Position numbers and translations under genes: made by a program. A stretch of 39,027 nt of DNA from Seohaeicola_A nanhaiensis (GTDB taxonomy: Bacteria > Pseudomonadota > Alphaproteobacteria > Rhodobacterales > Rhodobacteraceae). Location: the NCBI RefSeq assembly GCF_042654245.1, contig NZ_JBHSGI010000003.1:1-39027 (forward strand), in the 5' to 3' direction. Below the pieces are notes generated by a model, which was not told the origin of the DNA, did no database searches, and saw only the letters and a list, made by a program, of their open reading frames with translations. Positions 23,339 through 31,234 of this stretch are shown piece after piece; positions within the stretch are counted from its first letter, which is position 1; each line of letters begins with the position of its first letter.

Positions 23339-24496
23339 GTGAACGTGATCCAAACCCATCTCACCCTGCCGGAAGGCTGGACCAAAGGTGCTGTTATGGC
23401 ACTAATTTCAGAGGTTGCCCCGCATATAGGCCTGCGCCCGGCGCGCCTCGCAGTTCTGAACTACATCATCGGGCGGACCCGCGCATCCGACTGGACCTCT
23501 CCCCATCGTGAACCGGTGTTTTTTGGCGCGCAAGATCTCGCAGCGGCCGAACTTGGCAAGACGTCGCGCCAGTTGCGAACGGATGAGGCCGCGCTGGCCA
23601 AGCTTGGGCTGATCGTGAAACGTGTCGCGGCGAATGGGGCCCGCTATGGTCGCGCTGGCCTAGGCTTGATACTGACTCCGCTGATCGCGCGACTGAAAGA
23701 GTTCATAGCCCTTCGCGATCGGCTCCGTGCGGAACGGAGGCATTTGCGCGCTTTGAAGGATCTTCGGTCCCTTCGTTTGCGTCACATGAAACGGTGCATC
23801 GCCGCCCTGCCCTCCTCGGCTATCAAAGATCCTGAGATCGTCAAGATTCTCGCCAGTTTCGATAAATGGCCACGCAGCGATGCTTTAAGCCGTCTCGGTC
23901 TGGAGCGGCTCAACGCCCATTTGAAGGCCAGTTCCGATCTGTGCAACAGCCTTGATGACTGGCTTGAAAAACGTGGGCTTTCTTCCGACCAGCCAGCGGA
24001 AAACTTCCGGCCCTTTACACAAAACACCAGAGAAGAAACTCAAACTGTAAAGACGCCGCCCGCTGTGGATAACTATGGAAGACACGCGGAAATCGCACAG
24101 AGTGAATCGCCATCATCAATTCCCTGCCCCGCGCCACCCGCTCTGACGCCAGAGAATCTATATCGCATTGCCGGCGACGGCTTACGCATGATGCTTGACG
24201 CGAGCCGAGATCAGAACCGACCTCTCAAAGAGCGCGACATCATCGAGGCGGCGTGGGCGTTGCTGCCGATGCTCGATATCCATGCTTCAGTTTGGCACGA
24301 GGGCCAGAGCACCTTGGGCGACCACGGGTTGGCTTTCTGCCTACTATTGGTTGATGCGCAGCGAGATCATCCGATTTATCCAGTGCGCAATCCTGGCGGT
24401 TTGATGCGCGAACTGATCCGTCGAGCCAAGGCAGGAAGGCTGGACTTTAATGCAAGCGTTGCGGCTCTGCAAAAACGGCGCAATAGGGTGAGGTAG
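23339..24496 (+). CDS. repC: RepC replication initiator (solitary)
   Basis: This 385-residue initiator is of the repABC family. The N-terminal winged-helix region includes LPEGWTKGAVMALISEVAPH, LRPARLAVLNYIIGRTRASD and a DLAAAELGKTSRQLRTDEAA recognition part. The C-terminal region (about residues 260-385, EDLYRIAG-like start, then LPMLDIH and GGLMRELIRRAKAGRL) fits the RepC C-terminal domain. In this family the origin lies within repC and RepC acts in cis. It starts with GTG at 23339. Unlike the normal operon, no repA or repB precedes it; the upstream gene is an exported protein. The only ParA-like protein in the window is the VirC1 homologue. Confidence 0.85.
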   Translation: MNVIQTHLTLPEGWTKGAVMALISEVAPHIGLRPARLAVLNYIIGRTRASDWTSPHREPVFFGAQDLAAAELGKTSRQLRTDEAALAKLGLIVKRVAANGARYGRAGLGLILTPLIARLKEFIALRDRLRAERRHLRALKDLRSLRLRHMKRCIAALPSSAIKDPEIVKILASFDKWPRSDALSRLGLERLNAHLKASSDLCNSLDDWLEKRGLSSDQPAENFRPFTQNTREETQTVKTPPAVDNYGRHAEIAQSESPSSIPCPAPPALTPENLYRIAGDGLRMMLDASRDQNRPLKERDIIEAAWALLPMLDIHASVWHEGQSTLGDHGLAFCLLLVDAQRDHPIYPVRNPGGLMRELIRRAKAGRLDFNASVAALQKRRNRVR

Positions 24497-24541
24497 AGTT
24501 TCCAACCCGCAATTGAACTTGCCCAAATGTGAGCTCACGCT

Positions 24542-25620
24542 GAAGTGCCAATTCTGATTTATCGTTTTACGTCAGTCTGTTCCGGATCTCCATCAGCTTG
24601 CTCTCGAAGATTTCAGCCGGGGTCCGGTAGCCGAGACATCTGCGCGGCGTGGAATTGAGGCGCTGGCAAATCGACCTCAGATATCGATTTGTCAGCGCCG
24701 TCGGTTCGGTGGAACGGGGCAGGTACCTTCGCAGCCTGTTGTTGGTATTCTCGACAGTACCTTTCTGCCAGGGCGCCTGAGGATCGCAGAACCAGCTGTC
24801 GGCCCCGATCCCGTCCTTCAGCCGCTGCCAGGCTGAGAACTCGGTGCCTCGATCGAAGGTGATGGACTGGCGGGCTTCAGCGGGCAGGGGGGCCAGCCCG
24901 TTGATCAGCGCCTCCATGATCGGCTTCGATTGACGGTCCTCGTTCCGGATCACGACGGCATAGCGGCTGACCCGTTCAACGAGTGAGGTGACATTCACTC
25001 TCCCGTGCTCCTTCCGGAACATCACCAGATCACACTCCCAGTGGCCAAACTCCGAGCGGTCCGAGATGCGGTCCGGCCTTTGGGACAAGCTCTGGCTTTC
25101 GGTGATATGGGCGTGTCGGTACTTCCGATATCCACGGGCGCGACGCCGCACCTTCCGGCAGATGGCGGTAGAACCCCTCGGCCCGCCCGACCTTGGAATA
25201 GGCGAACCTGTAGATCGTCTCGTGACTGATACAGAGAGGATGTCGTTCCAGGCGCATCCGGCCTGCAATCTGCTGAGGCGACCATCCGGCTTTGAGCCGA
25301 TCCTCCACCGCTGCTTTCAGTTGCGGATGTACGAGCATCTTGCGATGCACAGCTCGGCGCCTCTCGTACATCTCCTGGGCCACAACAGCGTGGTAGCCAT
25401 TCAACTCGGGCAGTTCGTCGTCCACATAGCTGTTGCGCTTCACATCCCGATAGATCGTCGAGGCCGATCGTGACAGCAGGGCAGCGATCTCCAGAACCGG
25501 TATTTTGGCCTCTCGCCACTTTGCAACCTTGCGACGTTCTTCCAGACTCAGGTGAGAATAGCAGCGGCCCATTTGGCTTCCTCCATGCAAGCTTCTGTTT
25601 TACTACAGAATTTGCACTTC
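24542..25620 (-). mobile_element. IS30-family insertion sequence
   Basis: Imperfect terminal inverted repeats GAAGTGCCAATTCTG (24542-24556) and CAGAATTTGCACTTC (25606-25620) match at 14 of 15 positions and flank an IS30-type transposase frame. The resulting length, about 1.08 kb, is normal for the family. The repeats may extend a few bases outward; TCAC occurs near both outer ends. I could not identify a target duplication. The element separates the plasmid backbone (repC) from the catabolic cargo. Confidence 0.8.
24567..25572 (-). pseudogene. IS30-family transposase, frameshifted
   Basis: The N-terminal half (from ATG 25572 with GGAGG seven bases upstream) has the IS30 helix-turn-helix start MGRCYSHLSLEERRKVAKWR, then SRSASTIYRDVKRN and WSPQQIAGRMR. 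The catalytic half is in the +1 frame: HWECDLVMF (first Asp), ITFDRGTEFS (second Asp) and WQKGTVENTNNRLRRYLP (Glu). The two frames meet near 25155, where removing one T from GAAGGTGCGGCG would restore LPEGRRRRARGY. One inserted base therefore splits the gene. It may be inactive, or it may be a sequencing error; programmed frameshifting is less likely because no slippery site is evident. Confidence 0.8.
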
Positions 25621-25670
25621 GTTTGTGAATCCACCAAAAACGCGCTGAAAATCTGGTAATGAAGTTTATG

Positions 25671-26504
25671 TTAAGGAAATCTCCAGATCCCTTCGTCCTG
25701 AACCACCCGGGATTCTGAAAGAAGCTTCTCCAGATGCGCCGCGGCATTTCGTTCGGCGGCCATTGCAATATGCGGGTCAGATTTTTTGTAAACGGAAGTG
25801 GCGATATTCTGGAGCGAGTCGGAGGTACTTGAGAGGTGCGCGAGAATCTCCGACTCACGACGCATCCGGTTGGCGAGCAACCGTTTGACGTACGGTCCCG
25901 GGTCCCGGAGTACAGGTCCGTGACCCGGCAGGCTGACCTTATCGTTGCGATCGATTAGCCGCTGAAGCTGGCTGCAGTAATCGCGCATGTTGCCGTCAGG
26001 GGGGCTGACTATAGAACTGTTCCAACTCATCACGTGATCGCCTGTGAAAAGTACTCCATCCGGCCTCGCGAAGCAGAGGTGATCGCTCGCATGACCAGGT
26101 GTGTGCAGGACAGTAAGACCAGCGATCACCTGCCCGTCTTTCAAAAAGCCGTCAGGTTGAAACGCATCGTCAGGAAATGCGCGCGAAACATAAACCGGCA
26201 AACCTGTACGTTCGCGCAATGCCGGCACGGCCCCGAAATGATCGGAATGGTGATGTGTCAGGAGAATTCCGGCTGGGTTGGCTCCCAAATTCTCGACGAT
26301 TGCTTCGAAATGTGCACTGTCTTCTGCTGGACCGGGGTCGATAATGAACCGACCGTCAGGAGTATCAATGATATAGCTATTCGTCCCGTGATAGGTCATC
26401 TTCCCGGGATTGTTGGCAACGATCCTTAGGATTCCCTCGGCCACCTCTACGCCCTGCGCACGAGGAGGGTCAGGCTCACCATAAAACATGTTGTTTCTTG
26501 TCAT
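25671..26504 (-). CDS. Metallo-beta-lactamase-fold hydrolase
   Basis: This 277-residue hydrolase has the metal site THHHSDH (residues 83-89: His84, His86, Asp88, His89), then HTPGHASDH, FTGDHVMSW and LPGHGPV with the remaining ligands. The C-terminal winged-helix-like part (about residues 205-277) resembles LACTB2/glyoxalase II-type proteins that hydrolyse thioesters or RNA. The gene ends 51 bases from the IS30 element. Next to acyl-CoA genes a thioesterase role is attractive but unproven. The ribosome site is weak. Confidence 0.8.
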   Translation of the reverse strand: MTRNNMFYGEPDPPRAQGVEVAEGILRIVANNPGKMTYHGTNSYIIDTPDGRFIIDPGPAEDSAHFEAIVENLGANPAGILLTHHHSDHFGAVPALRERTGLPVYVSRAFPDDAFQPDGFLKDGQVIAGLTVLHTPGHASDHLCFARPDGVLFTGDHVMSWNSSIVSPPDGNMRDYCSQLQRLIDRNDKVSLPGHGPVLRDPGPYVKRLLANRMRRESEILAHLSSTSDSLQNIATSVYKKSDPHIAMAAERNAAAHLEKLLSESRVVQDEGIWRFP

Positions 26505-26643
26505 TCTTTACGACCATGTATTGATTGCGAACAATCCGTATCATGCAGCTCCGCCTCTTGCTCTTGCACAGTTTCGGAATCCTCAAGCTGGTTTTCAGCG
26601 CCGGTCGAACCCGGCACTGGAACAAAGCAACGAAGCCCGGCGT
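26505..26643. other. Intergenic gap between bioY and the metallo-hydrolase gene
   Basis: These 139 bases separate two genes on the same strand. I see no clear terminator hairpin, promoter or small gene, so readthrough from bioY cannot be excluded. Confidence 0.4.
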
Positions 26644-27210
26644 TCAAACACGGCCCCGATTGTGGAACCCTGTATACAGCACCACGGCAATTGCCGCCTT
26701 GGCCAGATCTCCAAGCAGGAACGGGTAGAGCCCGGCGTTCATCAATTTTTCTCCATAGCCGACAAAGCCGCCCAGCCAGAAGAGCCCTGCGCAATACATA
26801 AGTGCAGAACCGAAAAGTACAGCGACAGTTGCTCTGAATGCAGGCTGAAACCCTCTCAACTTTTGAACCATCCATCCGGCGGCAGCCGCTGCGAGTGCGA
26901 ACCCAATCAAGTATCCGCCTGTGGGGCCGGCAATATAGACCAATCCGGCCGGCGCGGGAGGCGTGCCAGCGAAAACCGGAAGGCCAAGCGCGCCTTCCAG
27001 AAGGTAGATTACTACAACAAGTCCACCGCGAACTGGACCCAGAAAAAGTCCAAGGCCCAGGACTGCTAGGGATTGGGTCGACATCGGAACCGGGTGGAAA
27101 GGAACCACGATTTTCGCGGAGAGTGTCAGAAGAATGGTGCCGATGAGTATAGTTGCGAACTCTCGGGACAGACTTGCGAGTGGTTGGCGTTGAGTAGATT
27201 CCAAATTCAT
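26644..27210 (-). CDS. bioY: BioY biotin transporter S component
   Basis: This 188-residue membrane protein is the substrate-binding subunit of an ECF biotin transporter. It has about six membrane helices. Family motifs include VVPFHPVPMSTQSLAVLGLG, then LEGALGLPVFAG and GPTGGYLIGFALAA. AAGWM and LLGDLAKA complete the BioY pattern. The ATG at 27210 has AAGGA eight bases upstream; the much longer open frame to 27465 is shadow sequence of the dehydrogenase gene. It sits 53 bases after the acyl-CoA dehydrogenase gene on the same strand, so it may be co-transcribed with the biotin-dependent carboxylase operon. No BioM or BioN is present; solitary BioY is known to work in some bacteria. Confidence 0.9.
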   Translation of the reverse strand: MNLESTQRQPLASLSREFATILIGTILLTLSAKIVVPFHPVPMSTQSLAVLGLGLFLGPVRGGLVVVIYLLEGALGLPVFAGTPPAPAGLVYIAGPTGGYLIGFALAAAAAGWMVQKLRGFQPAFRATVAVLFGSALMYCAGLFWLGGFVGYGEKLMNAGLYPFLLGDLAKAAIAVVLYTGFHNRGRV

Positions 27211-27263
27211 TTTGTTAGTCCTTGTGTCAGTTGGTCGTTGATATGGTTTTTGTAATGGTGAGT

Positions 27264-28430
27264 TCACATCCGCTTGGCGACCTCTTCGAGCATGACCTCG
27301 GTGGCACCACCGCCGATGGCCTGGACACGGGCATCGCGCGACATGCGTTCCACGGGTGTTTCCCGCATATAGCCCATACCGCCATGGAACTGGACACAGT
27401 CGTAAAGCACGCTGTTTACCAGCTCGCCACAATAGGCCTTGACCATCGATACTTCTTTGACGCAATCGCGGCCCGCGGCATCTAGTGACGCAGCGTGATA
27501 GGTAAGCTGACGTCCCGCTTCAATCCGGGTCTGGCAATCGGCCAATCGCTGGCGCACTGCCTGCTTGTCCCACAACACACCACCGAAAGCCTTGCGCTGC
27601 TTGACGTAATCCACAGTCATTTCCAGTGCGGATTGCGCCTCGGCGCAGGCCATTGCACCCAGCACGATCCGTTCGTTCTGGAAGTTCTTCATCACCGAGT
27701 AGAAGCCCCGGTTCACCTCCCCCAGCACGTTCTCTGCCGGGATGCGCACATCCTCGAAGATCAGTTCGGCGGTGTCCGAGCACAGCCAGCCGGTCTTGTT
27801 CAGCGCCCGGCCGACAGAGAACCCCGGCGTGCCCTTTTCGACCGTGAACATGGTGATCCCGCGCGAGCCCTTGGCGTCCGGGTCGGTCTTGGCGCCGACG
27901 AAATAGATGTCGCCATGCACGCCGTTGGTGATGAACATCTTGGTGCCGTTGATCACCCAGTCCGATCCGTCCCGCACCGCGCGCGTGCGCATCCCCGCCA
28001 CGTCAGACCCGGCGCCCGGTTCGGTCACGGCCACTGCGGCAATCTTTTCGCCCGAGGTGATCGACGGCATCCAGCGCGCCTTTTGTTCGGGTGTACCGGC
28101 GTTTTCAAGATGCGGCGAGGCCATGTCGGTATGAACCAAAACGGTGGCCGAAAAGCCGCCGAAGGTGGAGCGACCCACCTCTTCGGCCAGCATCACGCTG
28201 GACATCACGTTCAGCCCCGAGCCGCCATATTGCTCGTCATAGCGCATGCCCAGCACGCCCAGATCGCCCATCCGGCGCAGCACGTCACGCGGCACCATGC
28301 CATCCCTTTCCCAGGCGTCGGCCTTGGCCGTCACTTCGGTTTCGATGAAGCGGCGCAGCTGCGCGCGGATCATGTTAAGGTCCTCACTGAACGGGCCTGT
28401 GGCCGCATCAATCATGTCATGCTTGGTCAT
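27264..28430 (-). CDS. Acyl-CoA dehydrogenase
   Basis: This 388-residue FAD enzyme introduces a double bond at C2-C3 of an acyl-CoA. It shows AAVAVTEPGAGSDVAGMRT and WVINGTKMFITNG (FAD and substrate site), FQNERIVLGAMACAEAQSAL, KQRKAFGG, and QFHGGMGYMRETPVERMSRD. The usual YEGT catalytic Glu of short/medium-chain enzymes is replaced by GGGATEVM. The Glu in SALEMTVDYV may serve instead, as in isovaleryl- and long-chain enzymes. That fits a branched substrate, for example an isovaleryl- or citronellyl-CoA type. The start overlaps the carboxylase alpha gene by four bases (ATGA). Confidence 0.88.
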   Translation of the reverse strand: MTKHDMIDAATGPFSEDLNMIRAQLRRFIETEVTAKADAWERDGMVPRDVLRRMGDLGVLGMRYDEQYGGSGLNVMSSVMLAEEVGRSTFGGFSATVLVHTDMASPHLENAGTPEQKARWMPSITSGEKIAAVAVTEPGAGSDVAGMRTRAVRDGSDWVINGTKMFITNGVHGDIYFVGAKTDPDAKGSRGITMFTVEKGTPGFSVGRALNKTGWLCSDTAELIFEDVRIPAENVLGEVNRGFYSVMKNFQNERIVLGAMACAEAQSALEMTVDYVKQRKAFGGVLWDKQAVRQRLADCQTRIEAGRQLTYHAASLDAAGRDCVKEVSMVKAYCGELVNSVLYDCVQFHGGMGYMRETPVERMSRDARVQAIGGGATEVMLEEVAKRM

Positions 28431-30433
28431 TGGGTTTCCTCTGGATCGAGTTTTACAAGGGGCGCTTGCCCGGCGACGGTGTCGCCGGCGGCGCAGTAGA
28501 TTTCGGCTACAATGCCCGCAAACGGGGCGACCAGGCTTTGCAGCAGTTTCATCGCCTCAAGCACCACCAGTGTATCGCCCGCCGCGACCCGATCGCCGGG
28601 CGCGACCCGCAGTTCGACCACTGCACCGGGCATCGGCGCGACAAGCAAGTCTGCCCCGCCGACCTTTCCCGAAGCGCGTTGCAGGTGTCTGTCCTCCAGC
28701 GTTTCAATGGCAAACCCGGCCATGCCATCCGGCGTGGATAGAAACACCTGCCAGTGATCTTTCGTGCGGCGCAGGTGGGCGGCGCGGGCAAAGGGCACGC
28801 CGCCGATACGGCCTGTCAGGCGGTCGGCGGTCAGGCCGGACGCTTCGACGGCAACAGGGGTGCCGTCCGGCAATGTGATCGTCAGATTCCGTGTATCGCC
28901 CGCCACGCAGGCCGGGTCTTCCTCCCCCGAGGCCCAATAGGACGCGGCGCCGGGCAGGCCCGCGCGCGCGGTCAGACGCCACGCACCCAGACCTTGCCAG
29001 GGGGTGCTCCCGGCCGTCGGGACCAGATGCAAATGCAGGGCCAGCGCGGCCAGCGCGCGGCTTTGCGCATCGGATTCGGGGGGCGTCCAGCCATTCGCAA
29101 ACATCTCGGGCAGCCCGGCGGTGTGATGCCGGATCGCGGCAAAATCGGGATGCATCAACAAGGCGCGCTGAAACGCCAGGTTCAGCCCCACCCCGCCCAC
29201 TGCAAAGCCCTCGATCGCGGCCACGCTGTCACGGATCGCCTGTGCCCGGTCCGGCGCATGGATGATCAGCTTGGCCAGCATGGAATCGTAGTGATGGCCG
29301 ACAACTGAGCCTTCCCTGACCCCAGTATCCAGCCGCACGCCCGAAGGCGGTGCCCAAAGCGTGATCGTGCCGGTTTCGGGGCGGTAATTCTCGGCCGGGT
29401 TTTCGGCGGCAACGCGCACTTCGATGGCGTGGCCTTCGAAGTGTACGTCGGGTTGCTGGAAAGTCAGCCGCTCGCCCCGCGCGATGCGCAACTGCCATTC
29501 GACCAAGTCGATTCCGGTGATCGCCTCGGTGACGGGATGTTCGACCTGAAGGCGGGTATTCATCTCAAGGAAGTAATAGGCGCGGCGCTCGGGGTCATAT
29601 AGGTATTCAACCGTTCCCGCAGAGCGGTATCCGATCGCCTGTGCAAGGCGCACGGCGGCAGCGCGCATATGCTCGCGCAGATCGTCTGGCAGATTCGGCG
29701 CGGGGGCCTCTTCGATAAGCTTCTGGTGATTGCGTTGCAGCGAACAGTCCCGGTCGCCGAGATGCACCAGGTTGCCATGCGTGTCGCCCAGCACCTGCAC
29801 CTCGACATGGCGGGAGCGGAGCGCATAGCGTTCCAAAAATACCGCCGGATCGCCGAACGCACCCTGCGCCTCTGCCCGGGCAGAGGCGATGGCCTTGGGC
29901 GCGTCGGCCATGTCGGTGACGAGACGCATCCCGCGTCCGCCACCGCCGGCGCTGGCCTTGACCAGGAATGGCACCCCAAGCGCGCCCGCCTCTTGCAGCA
30001 GGCGTGAATCCGATTGATCGGCACCGCGGTACCCGGGCAGCACCGGCACCCCTGCGGCCTCGGCGGCGGCCTTCGCCGCGATCTTGGACCCCATCTGAGC
30101 GATGGCGTCGGGTGCCGGCCCGATAAAGACCAGACCCGCGGCCTCGACCGCTGCCGCGAAATCGGGGTTTTCGGACAGAAAGCCATAGCCGGGATGCACG
30201 GCACCCGCGCCCGTGGCGCGCGCGGCCTCCAGAATGGCCGCGACGTTCAGGTAGCTTTCAGACGCAGCCGCCGGGCCGATGCAGACAGCGTGATCGGCCT
30301 CGGCCACGAAGGGGGCGTCGCGGTCGGCCTCGGAAAAGACCGCAACCGTTTCCAGCCCCAGCTTGCGGCACCCGCGCTGGATGCGCAGGGCGATCTCGCC
30401 CCGGTTGGCGATCAGGACGCGGGTGAAACTCAT
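28427..30433 (-). CDS. Acyl-CoA carboxylase alpha subunit (biotin carboxylase plus BCCP)
   Basis: This 668-residue protein carboxylates its own biotin using ATP and bicarbonate, then passes the carboxyl group to the carboxyltransferase. The biotin carboxylase domain covers about residues 1-450, with VLIANRGEIALRIQRGCRKL, the Gly-rich KASAGGGGRGMRL, RNHQKLIEEAPAP and EMNTRLQVEHPVTE. A bridging region follows. The C-terminal carrier domain has APMPGAVVELRV and the biotin site EAMKL with Lys at about 629. The layout fits methylcrotonyl- or geranyl-CoA carboxylases; substrate cannot be read from sequence by eye. The start overlaps the hydratase stop (ATGA). Confidence 0.9.
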   Translation of the reverse strand: MSFTRVLIANRGEIALRIQRGCRKLGLETVAVFSEADRDAPFVAEADHAVCIGPAAASESYLNVAAILEAARATGAGAVHPGYGFLSENPDFAAAVEAAGLVFIGPAPDAIAQMGSKIAAKAAAEAAGVPVLPGYRGADQSDSRLLQEAGALGVPFLVKASAGGGGRGMRLVTDMADAPKAIASARAEAQGAFGDPAVFLERYALRSRHVEVQVLGDTHGNLVHLGDRDCSLQRNHQKLIEEAPAPNLPDDLREHMRAAAVRLAQAIGYRSAGTVEYLYDPERRAYYFLEMNTRLQVEHPVTEAITGIDLVEWQLRIARGERLTFQQPDVHFEGHAIEVRVAAENPAENYRPETGTITLWAPPSGVRLDTGVREGSVVGHHYDSMLAKLIIHAPDRAQAIRDSVAAIEGFAVGGVGLNLAFQRALLMHPDFAAIRHHTAGLPEMFANGWTPPESDAQSRALAALALHLHLVPTAGSTPWQGLGAWRLTARAGLPGAASYWASGEEDPACVAGDTRNLTITLPDGTPVAVEASGLTADRLTGRIGGVPFARAAHLRRTKDHWQVFLSTPDGMAGFAIETLEDRHLQRASGKVGGADLLVAPMPGAVVELRVAPGDRVAAGDTLVVLEAMKLLQSLVAPFAGIVAEIYCAAGDTVAGQAPLVKLDPEETQ

Positions 30434-31224
30434 TTCACTCTCCACGAAGGCACGCTCTTGTTGAGAAAGCTGTTGATGCCTTCAATGCCTTCCCCGGTTT
30501 CCCAGGCATCGGCCAGACGGTCGGCGGTGTAGATCATGTTGGTTTCCAGATCGTGACTGGCGACATAAGCGATCAGCGCCTTGGTATCCGCCACCGCGCC
30601 GGGTGCTGCCTGAAGGTGATCGTGCACCACCCGTTCGACGGCGGCATCCAACGCGTTGGCGGCGACGACCTCGGTGAGGAGCCCGATCCTTTCGGCGCGC
30701 GCGCTGTCGAAGAGCGCGCCCGACAGCATGGTTTCACGCGCGTGCACCTTGCCGATGCGGGCCACCACGTAGGGCGAGATATTGGCGGGCAGCAGACCCA
30801 GTTTCACTTCGGTCAGGCCATAGCGTGCGCCTTGGGCGCCGATGGTATAGTCGCAGACCGAAATCATGCCGACGCCACCGCCATATGCCGGCCCGTTGAT
30901 CCGCCCGATCAGGGGCTTTTGCAGCGTGTCCAGTCGGCGCAACAGATGCGCGAGCGTGGCGCTTTGTTCGACCCGTTCGGCGCGAGATTTTTCGACGTTT
31001 GAGGCGAACCAGTTGAAATCCCCTCCAGCGCAAAAGCTTTTGCCGGCACCGGTCAGGATCACGATGCGCACCTTGTCATCTGAAGCCAGATCCTCGACCG
31101 CGTCGAAAAGCTCGGCGATCAGATCGGCGTTCAGCGCATTGTGCTTGTCAGGGCGGTTGAGGGTTAACGTGGCAACGCCACGCGCGTCGGTTTCGACAAG
31201 GATGGTTTCATAACTTGTTGTCAT
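30430..31224 (-). CDS. Enoyl-CoA hydratase/isomerase family protein
   Basis: This 264-residue crotonase-fold enzyme likely hydrates the carboxylated enoyl-CoA (a methylglutaconyl-CoA or isohexenylglutaconyl-CoA type). Motifs are VATLTLNRPDKHNALNADLI, the oxyanion-hole GKSFCAGGDFNWF, and INGPAYGGGVGMISVCDYTI. At the usual first catalytic Glu position it reads YGLTEVKLGLLPANISPYV, where Glu lies in TEVKLG. The start at 31224 is ten bases after the carboxyltransferase stop. Confidence 0.85.
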   Translation of the reverse strand: MTTSYETILVETDARGVATLTLNRPDKHNALNADLIAELFDAVEDLASDDKVRIVILTGAGKSFCAGGDFNWFASNVEKSRAERVEQSATLAHLLRRLDTLQKPLIGRINGPAYGGGVGMISVCDYTIGAQGARYGLTEVKLGLLPANISPYVVARIGKVHARETMLSGALFDSARAERIGLLTEVVAANALDAAVERVVHDHLQAAPGAVADTKALIAYVASHDLETNMIYTADRLADAWETGEGIEGINSFLNKSVPSWRVK

Positions 31225-31234
31225 GACATCGGCC

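Noticed and set aside
27211..27218. Third TetR half-site (CTAACA on the minus strand) before bioY
   Set aside because: Only one half-site is present, and it lies in the ribosome-site spacer. Chance match.
27222..28499. Long plus-strand frames opposite the dehydrogenase and carboxylases
   Set aside because: These are antisense shadows of GC-rich genes; the opposite strand has clear protein families.
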